Below, piece by piece: positions 18,888 through 28,900 of a stretch of DNA of 44,351 bases. The stretch is from an uncultured Bacilli bacterium (lineage in GTDB: Bacteria; Bacillota_I; Bacilli_A; RF39; UBA660), in assembly GCA_947632395.1 (NCBI GenBank), contig CANRPA010000005.1:1-44351 (forward strand), read 5' to 3'. The first letter of the stretch is position 1, and each line of letters opens with the position of its first letter. The notes below the pieces were generated by a model that was not told the DNA's origin, ran no database searches, and was given only the letters and a program-made list of their open reading frames with translations. The position numbers and the translations under genes are program-made.

Positions 18888-21380
18888 ATGAAGTTTTTAA
18901 AAAAAATATTCAATCACGAATATAGAGAGTTAGAAAAATTTAAAGAAATAGCAAATCAAGTAATTGCGCTTGATGAAGAATATTCAAAATTATCAGATAA
19001 GGATTTGAAGCATAAAACAGAAGAATTTAAAAAAAGACTTGAAAATGGTGAAACACTTGAAGATATCAAAGTAGAAGCCTTTGCTACTGCACGCGAAGCC
19101 GCAAGTCGTGTAATAGGAGAAAAACCATATTATGTACAAATAATAGGTGGACTTGCAATTCACTATGGTAATATAGCAGAAATGAAAACAGGTGAAGGTA
19201 AAACTTTAACATCTACAATGCCTGCTTATTTAAATGCACTAACAGGTGAAGGTGTACACATAATAACAGTTAATGAATATTTAGCTGAGCGTGATGCAAA
19301 TTGGATGGGTGAAATTTATAGATTCTTAGGACTTACGGTAGGTATTAATTATCGTGAACTTTCAACTAATGATAAAAGAGAAGCTTATAATTGTGATATA
19401 TTGTACTCAACAAATAATGAAATAGGATTTGATTATTTAAGAGATAATATGGTAATAAAAGCAAGTGATAGAGTAGCACGCCCTTATAACTTTGCTATTA
19501 TAGATGAAGTAGACTCAGTATTAATAGATGAAGCTCGTACTCCACTTATTATATCAGGTGGATTTATGAAATCTGCTAATTTATATATGCAAACGGATAA
19601 ATTTGTTAAAGGATTAAAGGAAAATGATGGATATATATACGATGAAAAAACAAAAGCAGTATCACTTGATCAAAAGGGTATTGAAAAGGCAGAAAAAACA
19701 TTTGCTGTAGATAACCTATATGATATTAATAATACAAATTTAGTACACTTTATAAATCAAGCATTAAAAGCTAATTATGCTATGAAAATAGATGTAGATT
19801 ATGTAGTAAATGATGGAAAAATAGTAATAGTAGATCCATTTACAGGCCGTTTAATGCAAGGTCGTTCTTATTCAGATGGACTTCATCAAGCAATAGAGGC
19901 AAAAGAAGGAGTACAAATAAATGAGGAAACTAAGACTTTAGCAACTATTACATTTCAAAATTTATTTAGAATGTATAAAAAATTATCTGGTATGACTGGT
20001 ACAGCAAAAACAGAAGAAGAAGAATTTAGAGATATTTATAACATGTATGTTATTCAAATACCAACAAATAAGCCAATAGCTCGTAAAGATTATGGAGATT
20101 TATTATTTGCTACAAAAGAGGGTAAATATAAAGCAATAGTAAATGAAATAAAGGAACGTCATGAAAAAGGTCAACCAGTATTAGTAGGTACAATAGCAGT
20201 TGAAACAAGTGAATTAATAAGTGAAAGACTTAAAAAAATTAAAATTCCACATGAAGTATTAAATGCTAAAAATCATGCAAGAGAAGCAGAAATTATTGCT
20301 AAAGCAGGAGAAAAAGGAGCCGTTACAATAGCTACAAATATGGCAGGACGTGGAACAGATATCAAGCTTACAGACGAAGTAAAAGAACTTGGAGGACTTT
20401 TTGTAATAGGTACAGAACGTCATGAATCAAGACGTATAGATAATCAGTTAAGAGGTCGTTCAGGTCGTCAAGGAGACCCTGGAGAAAGCCAATTTTGTGT
20501 ATCATTTGAAGATGATCTTATGGTTAGATTTGGAACAGATAGAGCCAAATTAATGCTACAAAGAATAGGCTTTGGAGAAGATGTTTCAATAAGAAATAAA
20601 ATGTTATCAAGTTCAATAGAATCTGCCCAAAAAAGAGTAGAGGGTAATAATTTCGATACAAGAAAAACTTTACTTGAATATGATGATGTTATTAATGAAC
20701 AAAGATCAATAATATATGAAAAAAGAAATCAAATACTTGATATGGAATCTATTAAAGAAATAATAGAAGAAATGGTAGGAAATTTTGTTAAGGATATAGT
20801 TTATGGTCGTTTACAAGATGAAAAAGAATTAAATAGAAATGATAAATCAGAAATACTTGAAAAAATAAATGAACTTGTTAAAGATAAAGTAATCTTTGAT
20901 GAAATAGAGTATAAAAATTCTGATGAAATAATTGAATATCTAAGTCAAAAATTATTAACAGAATATCAAGATAAAGTTAAAAAGATACCAGAAGAGATTA
21001 CAAATGAATTTGAAAAGGCAATAACTTTAAGAGTAATAGATACATATTGGATGGAACATATAAATACTATGTCACATTTAAAAGAAGGAATACACCTAAG
21101 AGGTTATGGACAAAATAATCCACTAATGGAATATAAAAATGAAGGGTATGAACTATTTGATGAATTACTTGCTAGAATAGATGCTCAAGTAACTACATAT
21201 TTATTAAAAGCAGAAGTAAGGCAAAATAGTGAACGCAAAAAAGTAGCTGATAATGTATCAACTAATGAAGATAAAGTTAAACAAAAGAAAGCTACACCAA
21301 AAAGGGTACAGAAAATAGGTAGAAATGCCCCATGTCCTTGTGGTTCGGGCAAAAAGTACAAGAACTGTTGCGGAAAATGA
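18888..21380 (+). CDS. secA: Protein translocase subunit SecA
   Basis: IAEMKTGEGKTL, IDEVDSVLIDEARTPLIISG, RGRSGRQGDPGESQF, C-terminal SEC-C zinc motif CPCGSGKKYKNCCGK. Confidence 0.98.
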   Translation: MKFLKKIFNHEYRELEKFKEIANQVIALDEEYSKLSDKDLKHKTEEFKKRLENGETLEDIKVEAFATAREAASRVIGEKPYYVQIIGGLAIHYGNIAEMKTGEGKTLTSTMPAYLNALTGEGVHIITVNEYLAERDANWMGEIYRFLGLTVGINYRELSTNDKREAYNCDILYSTNNEIGFDYLRDNMVIKASDRVARPYNFAIIDEVDSVLIDEARTPLIISGGFMKSANLYMQTDKFVKGLKENDGYIYDEKTKAVSLDQKGIEKAEKTFAVDNLYDINNTNLVHFINQALKANYAMKIDVDYVVNDGKIVIVDPFTGRLMQGRSYSDGLHQAIEAKEGVQINEETKTLATITFQNLFRMYKKLSGMTGTAKTEEEEFRDIYNMYVIQIPTNKPIARKDYGDLLFATKEGKYKAIVNEIKERHEKGQPVLVGTIAVETSELISERLKKIKIPHEVLNAKNHAREAEIIAKAGEKGAVTIATNMAGRGTDIKLTDEVKELGGLFVIGTERHESRRIDNQLRGRSGRQGDPGESQFCVSFEDDLMVRFGTDRAKLMLQRIGFGEDVSIRNKMLSSSIESAQKRVEGNNFDTRKTLLEYDDVINEQRSIIYEKRNQILDMESIKEIIEEMVGNFVKDIVYGRLQDEKELNRNDKSEILEKINELVKDKVIFDEIEYKNSDEIIEYLSQKLLTEYQDKVKKIPEEITNEFEKAITLRVIDTYWMEHINTMSHLKEGIHLRGYGQNNPLMEYKNEGYELFDELLARIDAQVTTYLLKAEVRQNSERKKVADNVSTNEDKVKQKKATPKRVQKIGRNAPCPCGSGKKYKNCCGK

Positions 21381-21490
21381 TTGTAAAATAAGGGCTTGCA
21401 AGCAATTTTTTAAAAAATAAAATATTTGCAAATTTGTAATTTGTTTGCCAAAAAAATTAAAAAAACTAAAAAATCATTTGAAATTAAAGG

Positions 21491-21526
21491 AAATGTTAAC
21501 CAGTAAAGTATGTTAACATTTTTTAA
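21491..21526 (+). terminator. Intrinsic terminator downstream of secA
   Basis: AAATGTTAAC - cagtaaagtat - GTTAACATTT then T run. Confidence 0.75.
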
Positions 21527-21551
21527 TTTTTAGAAAAAAAACAAAAAGCAT

Positions 21552-21597
21552 GTTCCTTTTAACATACATATATGATATAATGTATGTAGAAAGGAAC
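21552..21597. promoter_or_regulatory. Operator-like inverted repeat overlapping the abiE promoter
   Basis: GTTCCTTTTAACATACAT - 10 nt - ATGTATGTAGAAAGGAAC; 16 of 18 positions complementary; -10 TATAAT at 21576-21581 lies at the spacer/right arm. Confidence 0.7.
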
Positions 21598-21605
21598 AAA
21601 GAAAA

Positions 21606-22199
21606 ATGAATAAAGAAGATATTATATTAAATTTAGCTAAAAAAAATAATGGAATTATTACCACAAAAGAAGTAGTAAGTAAAAATATAAATAAGATTTT
21701 TTTGACAAGATTAGTTAATAACAAAAAACTAGAAAGAGTAAAAAAAGGTTTATATGTTTTGCCTTCTACTTGGGGTGATGAATATTTCAATTTAATTTAT
21801 GGAAATAATGCAGTTTTTTCTTATGAAACAGCTTTATATTTTTTAGAACTTTGCCAGTCGGTTCCAAGTGAATATCATATTACAGTAAATAGGGGATATA
21901 ATGGAAGTTTAAGGAAAATTAAAAAAGTGAAACTACATTTTGTGAAAAAAGAATTATTTGATTTAGGCTTAATTGAGATGAAAAGTCCTCAAGGACAATT
22001 TATAAAATGTTATAATGCAGAAAGATGTATATGTGATTTACTTAGGAATAGAGATAATCAAGATATAGAAATAATTAAATATGCTATAACAGAATATTTG
22101 AAGGATAAAAATAAGAGAAATATTCCTTTACTTCTTGATTATGCAAAAGTATTTAATATTCTAGATGATATCAATAAATATTTGGAGGTGCTAATATAA
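21606..22199 (+). CDS. abiEi: AbiEi-type antitoxin / transcriptional regulator
   Basis: N-terminal wHTH, LVNNKKLERVKKGLYVLP, FSYETALYFLELCQSVPSEYHITVNRGY; overlaps an AbiEii-like gene by 1 nt. Confidence 0.88.
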   Translation: MNKEDIILNLAKKNNGIITTKEVVSKNINKIFLTRLVNNKKLERVKKGLYVLPSTWGDEYFNLIYGNNAVFSYETALYFLELCQSVPSEYHITVNRGYNGSLRKIKKVKLHFVKKELFDLGLIEMKSPQGQFIKCYNAERCICDLLRNRDNQDIEIIKYAITEYLKDKNKRNIPLLLDYAKVFNILDDINKYLEVLI

Positions 22200-23053
22200 T
22201 GATTGATGCTGAAGATTTAAAAATTAAAGTAAAGACTAAAGCCCATGAAAATAACTTAGAACCTCAAGATATTATGCAAATGTATTTTTTTGAAAGGCTT
22301 TTATATAGAATATCAATAAGTGCATATAAATACAATTTTATATTAAAAGGTGGATTATTACTATCTGCAATATTTGGTGATGATCGTAGAACTACACAAG
22401 ATATGGATACTATGATAAAAGGAATTCCACTAGATGAAAGAAAAATAGAGAAAGTTATAAATGAGATTATTAATATAGATTGTGAAGATGGAATAAGTTA
22501 TAGTTTAAAGAAATCAAGAGAAATAAGATTAAATGATAAATATGGAGGAATTAGAGTAAACCTTCTAGGATATAAAGAACATTTACAAGTGCCACTATCT
22601 ATTGATATAACAGTAGGTGATCCAATTACTCCAAGAGAATTAGAATATAGATATAAATGTATGTTTGATGATTCTTATATTAACATTATGGCTTTTAATA
22701 TGGAAACTATTATTGCTGAAAAATTTGAAACATTCATTTCTGATAATATTATGAATACAAGAACGAAAGATTTTTATGATTTGTATATTTTATTAACTAG
22801 ATATTATGATAAAATTGATAAAAAAGTTTTAGTAAAGGCAATTAAAAACACTTTTGAAAGAAGAGAAACTGATTTTGATATAGATAAAATCATATATAAT
22901 TTTAGTAAAATAAAAGAAAGTGATAAGTTAAGATTAAATTTTAAAAATTATAAAAATAAAAAATCTTATGTATCTGATATTGATTATGATGAAATAATGA
23001 ATGCAATTAATTTGGTTATTGAATTATTAAAAAAAGAATTGGTTACAGTTTAG
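22199..23053 (+). CDS. abiEii: AbiEii-type nucleotidyltransferase toxin
   Basis: FILKGGLLLSAIFGDDRRTTQDMDTMIKG nucleotidyltransferase motif; AEKFETFISDNIMNTRTKDFYDLYIL. Confidence 0.9.
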   Translation: MIDAEDLKIKVKTKAHENNLEPQDIMQMYFFERLLYRISISAYKYNFILKGGLLLSAIFGDDRRTTQDMDTMIKGIPLDERKIEKVINEIINIDCEDGISYSLKKSREIRLNDKYGGIRVNLLGYKEHLQVPLSIDITVGDPITPRELEYRYKCMFDDSYINIMAFNMETIIAEKFETFISDNIMNTRTKDFYDLYILLTRYYDKIDKKVLVKAIKNTFERRETDFDIDKIIYNFSKIKESDKLRLNFKNYKNKKSYVSDIDYDEIMNAINLVIELLKKELVTV

Positions 23054-23175
23054 AAAAGTGTTAACATTTTTGTTGACATTTTTTTATGGAAAAATTTTGA
23101 AATTTAACAAAAAAATAAGTTAATCAAAATAAGAAAAGGAGATGACTAACTATAAAAAGTCAACTCATTTTTCTC

Positions 23176-23258
23176 AAAAATCTTAAAAAGATTTTTCAGA
23201 GTATTGAACACTTTGTCAACACTCTGAAAAAATGTCATCTTTATGTTGACATTTTTTG
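23176..23258. repeat. Cluster of three consecutive hairpins
   Basis: AAAAATCTT-aaa-AAGATTTTT; TTTTTCAGAGT (23192-23202) - 18 nt - ACTCTGAAAAA (23221-23231); AATGTCA...TGACATT + T run. Confidence 0.6.
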
Positions 23259-23309
23259 CTACTTTTAAAAATAAAATTATTTGATTAGCATGATTGTTAG
23301 TTAAAGATA

Positions 23310-23771
23310 TTATAGTTTATATTTTTTAACATAATTATTAAATTGTGGTTTCCTATGATTTAGATAATTTAGAGCATTAGTTTTAATACTACTTATTCTA
23401 GATACATTATATAGAATTTTTTCTTGTTCTTCAGTTGTTACATATTTATAATTTAAATACTTTTTATATATAATTGGACTAACTCCTATAATTTTTTTAA
23501 AAGTTTCAGAAAAATATTCTAAAGAATTAAAACCATTTTTAAAAGCAATACTTAATATATAATTATCATTTTTGAAAAATAGTAAACTATTATATATTCT
23601 TATTATATTTATATATTCGTGTATTGAAATATTTAATTCCTTTTTAAATTTTTTCATAATATATGTTTTATTAAAATAAAATATTAAACTTAATTCTTCA
23701 ATAGTTATTTCTTTATTTATGTTTTTATTTAAATATTCTAAAATATTACATATTAAGTCATTAGAGTACAT
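23310..23771 (-). CDS. AraC/XylS-type transcriptional regulator, DNA-binding domain only
   Basis: NKEITIEELSLIFYFNKTYIMKKFKKEL...SIAFKNGFNSLEYFSETFKKIIGVSPIIYKK double HTH. Confidence 0.85.
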   Translation of the reverse strand: MYSNDLICNILEYLNKNINKEITIEELSLIFYFNKTYIMKKFKKELNISIHEYINIIRIYNSLLFFKNDNYILSIAFKNGFNSLEYFSETFKKIIGVSPIIYKKYLNYKYVTTEEQEKILYNVSRISSIKTNALNYLNHRKPQFNNYVKKYKL

Positions 23772-23881
23772 AAAATCACCTTTATTAATTAATTATAACA
23801 ATTTTTTGAATAAAAAGCCATTTTTGTTTAAGTTAATAGAAAAGTAGATGCTATAATTAGATTGTGAAAGGAGTGATATGC

Positions 23882-25231
23882 ATGGCATATTCAAGATGGG
23901 CGACTGAAGAAGAACTAAAGTCAAAATTAACCCAAATCAGTTATGATTCTGAAATAAAAAAATCAGGAATTCCTTTGATGTATGATGACAAATATCTTTA
24001 TATTAAAGATGATGAATCCCATACCATGGTTATAGGCTCAGCAGGAAGTGGCAAAACACAAACAACAATGCTAACTCAGTTAAGACTTGCTATTAAAGCA
24101 AATGAATCATTTGTAATTCATGATGTTAAGGGTGAGGTTTATGATTTATTATCTGGTGAACTAAAGAAACAAAATTACAATATAGTTGTGATTAATTTAG
24201 ACAATCCTACTGTAGGCAATAATTTTAATCCTTTAACTTTACCTTATGAATTATATAAGAAAGGTGAAAAAGATAAAGCTATTGAATTATTAGAAAGCAT
24301 TGGATATTATTTTTGTTGTAATGAAACATTTGATGTAAAAGCTGATCCATTTTGGGTAAATTCAGCTATCTCATTATTTATAGGTTTATCTTTATATCTA
24401 TTTGAAAATGCAACTGAAGAAGAAATAAATATTAGTAGTTTATTAAATTTAGTATCAGAATTTGAAAAATTATCAGAAGAAATTAAGAAAATGGATAAAA
24501 CATCAGCAATTTATATTAATTTGTCTAATATTGTTCTTGCCCCTAATGAAACAAGAGGAAGTATAATATCAGTATTTGTACAAAATATAAGATTATTTGT
24601 ATCAAGAGAATCATTATTAAAATTATTATCTTCAACAAATTTCAATATTGAAAATGTACAAAAAGACAAAACAGCTATATTTATAATTAGCAATAGTAAA
24701 TTTGTTTCAAAGAGATTAATTCCTTTAATTATTGAAGAATGTTATTTTGCTGCAACTATGACTAATGATAAAACTCGTAGATTAAATATAGTTTTAGATG
24801 ATTTTGAAAATTTGATTCCAATTAGAGAATTTAATAATATGTTGACACTTGCAAGAAGTAATAATATAAAATTTAGTATCTTTGTAAGAAGTATATTAGA
24901 ATTAAGAAATATTTATGGAGTAGAAGGTACTGAAATATTAAAAATGGTATTTGGAAATATCATATACTTATTAGCAAATGATATTGAAACATTACAAGAT
25001 ATTTCAAAACTATGTGGTAATCAAAAATCTGAATATGGAATAGAACCTTTAATTTCCGTTGAAGAATTAAAATTACTTAATACTTTTGAGGCTATTGTTT
25101 TAATTCCCAGAATTAATCCTATAAGAACTAAATTATTACCTGATTATAAAATTGATTGGAAATTTAGTGAAGAAAAAGTTCCTATGCAAGAGTTTAAAAA
25201 TAAAACTGTTAAAGCATTTTGTATAAAATAA
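23882..25231 (+). CDS. Soluble VirD4/TraG-like P-loop ATPase (orphan coupling-protein homologue)
   Basis: TMVIGSAGSGKTQTTMLTQL Walker A, SFVIHDVKGEVYDLLSGEL, NNFNPL, LNIVLDDFENL Walker B; no N-terminal TM helices; start moved downstream of GAAAGGAG. Confidence 0.82.
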   Translation: MAYSRWATEEELKSKLTQISYDSEIKKSGIPLMYDDKYLYIKDDESHTMVIGSAGSGKTQTTMLTQLRLAIKANESFVIHDVKGEVYDLLSGELKKQNYNIVVINLDNPTVGNNFNPLTLPYELYKKGEKDKAIELLESIGYYFCCNETFDVKADPFWVNSAISLFIGLSLYLFENATEEEINISSLLNLVSEFEKLSEEIKKMDKTSAIYINLSNIVLAPNETRGSIISVFVQNIRLFVSRESLLKLLSSTNFNIENVQKDKTAIFIISNSKFVSKRLIPLIIEECYFAATMTNDKTRRLNIVLDDFENLIPIREFNNMLTLARSNNIKFSIFVRSILELRNIYGVEGTEILKMVFGNIIYLLANDIETLQDISKLCGNQKSEYGIEPLISVEELKLLNTFEAIVLIPRINPIRTKLLPDYKIDWKFSEEKVPMQEFKNKTVKAFCIK

Positions 25232-25307
25232 AAATGTAATTTAACTTAAAAAGCACGATATGTTTGAGAAAGAAAATATTTCTAAACAATTAACAAAATA
25301 AGAAATT

Positions 25308-25463
25308 GTGATAGTAAACGAATGCAAACAATGTTTGCAAATTAGTCTTAAAAATAACAATAATATAATAAATACTGAAGCATGTTCAACTTGTAAGACT
25401 GGTAAGAAATACAAAAATTGTTGTGGAAAAGTGGTAATTTTTATAAGTTTTTGCGAAGTATAG
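25308..25463 (+). pseudogene. Short ORF/remnant with a SEC-C-like zinc motif
   Basis: GTG-initiated 51-aa frame: VIVNECKQCLQ...EACSTCKTGKKYKNCCGK...; a TAA three codons upstream separates it from an ATG-initiated segment in the same frame. Confidence 0.45.
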
Positions 25464-25593
25464 GTCTTTGAAAAAATCATAAAAAAATCAAAAAAATTGA
25501 AAAATGTACACAAAAAGATTCAATTTATTCACAAAAATATCAAAAAAACGTAGAATCAGTGGTTTTCAATGGAACATTTTATGATAAAAGTGT

Positions 25594-25621
25594 AAATCAG
25601 CATTTGTGCTGATTTTTATTT
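25594..25621 (+). terminator. Intrinsic terminator upstream of the T7SS locus
   Basis: AAATCAGCA - tttg - TGCTGATTT then TTATTT. Confidence 0.7.
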
Positions 25622-25923
25622 CACTTAAATTAGAATATTTATAGTCAAATACATTTAAAATATATTTTTCCATATTTTTAAATGTTTTAAGCATTTTTTT
25701 CATATTCATACATTTAGAAACTTTGTTATTTTTACCATTAATATCTACGATTTTTAAATAATTTTTATAAAAAATACATTTTTTAAATTTAATAATAACA
25801 TTTTGTTGACAATTTCACCCTTTTGTTAATTTTTTGTTTAAAATTTAAAATATTTTCTTTTTTATTATAATGTGTTATAATTAATATGTTACAATAAAAT
25901 ATGATATGTTAGGGGTTGTACTT

Positions 25924-28900
25924 ATGAAATTATATGTAATGAATGGGAAACAAATAAATAAATATGCCTTACCATTTCAAAGTGAAGAATTTTATTCATT
26001 CGATTGCTTTTTTGATGGCTTTAGTGAAAAATGTACTATAACTTTACATAATATTAATAATATTTGGTACCTAAAAAGTAATGGTATGGTAAACGTTATA
26101 AACAATAATCAAAGTGTTTTAGATAAAATTCAATTAGTAGAGTATGGAATTTATTATATAAAAGTTCTTGGAATGAATAAATATGTTGGAATATATGCAA
26201 TGCCAAGTCAAGAAAAAAATTTATTAGAGTTTTCATACAAAAATATAAATAATATTACTATAGGTAATGGTTCAAATTGTAATATAAATTATAATAACCA
26301 ATTCATTTCAGGCGTGTATGCTACTATACAATTTAAAGCAAATGAGTGGATTATAAGTGGGAATGTAAACTCAAAAACTGGAATATTTGTTAATGATAAA
26401 AATGTCAAATCTGCAAAATTGAAGTATGGTGATGTTATTTTCATTTTTGGATTAAAAATAATTTGGATGCCAACTTTTTTAAAAATTAATAACCCTAACA
26501 ATATGGTTAAAATTACAGGGCTCAGTATATATATGAGTGAAGATATAGTTGATAATGTTAATGTACAAAGCGTAACTGATGAAGAATCTGCAATTGAATT
26601 ATATAAAGAGGATGATTATTTTTATCACATTCCTAGAATTAAAGAAACTATTGAAGAAGAAGAAATTTCAATAGACCCACCTCCAACTTCACAAATTCAA
26701 GAAGAAATGCCATTTTGGCTTACTTTAGGAACAAGTTTAACCCTTGTTGCATCATCTATAGTTATGATTTTTAATATATATAATAATGTTGTAGCAGGAC
26801 GAAATGTTTTAATGTTAATTCCACAAATAATAATGTTATTTGCAATGGTAGTTGGAAGTTTTGTTATGCCTAACTTACTAAAAAGATATCAAAAGAAAAG
26901 GGCTAAAAAAAGAGAAAAGTTAAGACAAACCAGATATAAAGAATATTTGGAAACAAAAAAACAAGAAATTGAAAAAATTTTAAGACATCAAAATGAAGTT
27001 TTACTTCAAAATAATTATAATGATATTAAATGTATAGAAGCTATAAGATCTAATAACCGTATTTTGTGGAGTAGAGAAATTTTTGATGATGATTTTTTAA
27101 ATATTAGATTGGGATTAGGAAATTTTCCCGCAAGTTTACATATTAATGCCCCAGAGGAACATTTTACTTTAGATAAGGATAATTTGTTTCAAGCAGTTTA
27201 TGATGTTGTTGATGCTTCAAAAATTTTAAAAAATGTTCCAATAACTTATTCCTTTCTAGAAAATAATATAAGTTCATTTATATTTAATAGTACTCAAAAA
27301 AATAATTATATAAACGATATAATGTTAAAATTGTTAACATTTCATAGTGGTACAGATTTAAAGATAGTTATTTTTACTAATAAAAATAGAGAAAATTTTT
27401 GGAATTACTTGAAAATTCTACCACATTGTTGGAATGATGAAAAAAGTGTGAGATTTTTTGCAACGGATTCTTCTGAAATTAATGAGGTATCAGCGGTTTT
27501 AGATGCAGAATTTAAACAAAGAAAGGAAATGTTCAGCAGTAATTCAGGTGAGTCAGAAAATATTGATAAGAACAAATGCTACAAAAATTTTATTCCATAT
27601 TATCTAATAATAACTGATGATTATCAAAATGCTAAAAATAGTCAAATAATATTGGATATTTTAAAAACTAAACAAAATTATGGATTTTCTTTATTAACTA
27701 TAGCAGATTCAATGAAGTCAATACCAAATAAATGTGAAAAATTTATTCAAATTGGTGAGAAAGATGGGTGCATATTAAATAAAGAATTAAATTCTAAATC
27801 ACAGCAAGAATTTTTAATTGAAAAATTACACACTATAGATATGGAAGAAATTTGCATGAAATTAGCTAATATTCCTCTTATGCCTAAAGATGGTCTTAAA
27901 GAGTTTCCAACATCTTTGCCTTTTTTAGAAATGTATAATGTGTCAAAGATAGAACAATTAAATATTTTAAATAGATGGCAAACAAATAATCCGGTTACAT
28001 CTTTATCAACTATTGTCGGTGTACATAAAGATATGGAATTATTTAAACTAGATTTGCATGAAAAACATCATGGACCACATGGCCTTGTTGCAGGTATGAC
28101 AGGATCAGGTAAATCAGAATTTATAATAACATATATTTTATCTATGGCTGTTAATTATCATCCATATGAAGTTCAGTTTGTTCTTATAGATTATAAAGGT
28201 GGTGGACTTGCTGGAGCTTTTGAAAATAAAGAAACAAATATTAGAATTCCACATTTAATAGGTACGATAACAAATTTGGATACTAGTGAAATGAATAGAA
28301 CGCTAGTATCTATAGATAGTGAATTAAAAAGAAGACAAAAGATTTTTAATGAAACAAAAGATTTGTTAGGTGAAAGTACTATTGATATATATAAATATCA
28401 AAGGTTATATCGTGAAGGAAGAGTAAAAAAACCAATGGCTCATTTGTTTATAATATGTGATGAATTTGCTGAATTAAAAAGCCAACAACCTGATTTTATG
28501 AATCAATTGGTTTCTACTGCAAGAATTGGTAGATCATTGGGTGTTCATTTAATATTGGCAACACAAAAACCTAGTGGCGTTGTAAATGATCAAATTTGGA
28601 GTAATTCTAAATTTAAGGTATGTTTAAAGGTTCAGGATAGAAGTGACAGTATGGAAATGTTGAAGAGACCTGAAGCTGCAAGTATAAAAGAGGCTGGAAG
28701 ATTTTATTTACAAGTAGGTTATGATGATTATTTTGATATTGGTCAGTCAGCATGGTGTGGAGCTAAATATGTTCCTGCCAATAAAATTATTAAAAAAATT
28801 GATGATTCTATTAGTTTTGTAAATAACACAGGATATACTATAAAATCAATAAATGATGCTGTAGTTAAAGAGGTATCTGCAGATTTAGGAGATCAATTAA

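Noticed and set aside
23176-23258. CRISPR-like array
   Set aside because: Hairpins are of different sequence with no regular direct repeats or spacers; no cas genes in the window
25241-25513. Minus-strand 90-aa ORF downstream of the VirD4-like gene
   Set aside because: Antisense to the SEC-C-like + strand frame, which has the more specific protein signal
25566-25814. Minus-strand open frame of about 82 codons (NCQQNVIIKFKKCIFYKNYLKIVDINGKNNKVSKCMNMKKMLKTF...)
   Set aside because: No start codon or RBS before codon ~40, and it overlaps a convincing + strand terminator (25594-25621); could be a decayed gene but not supportable
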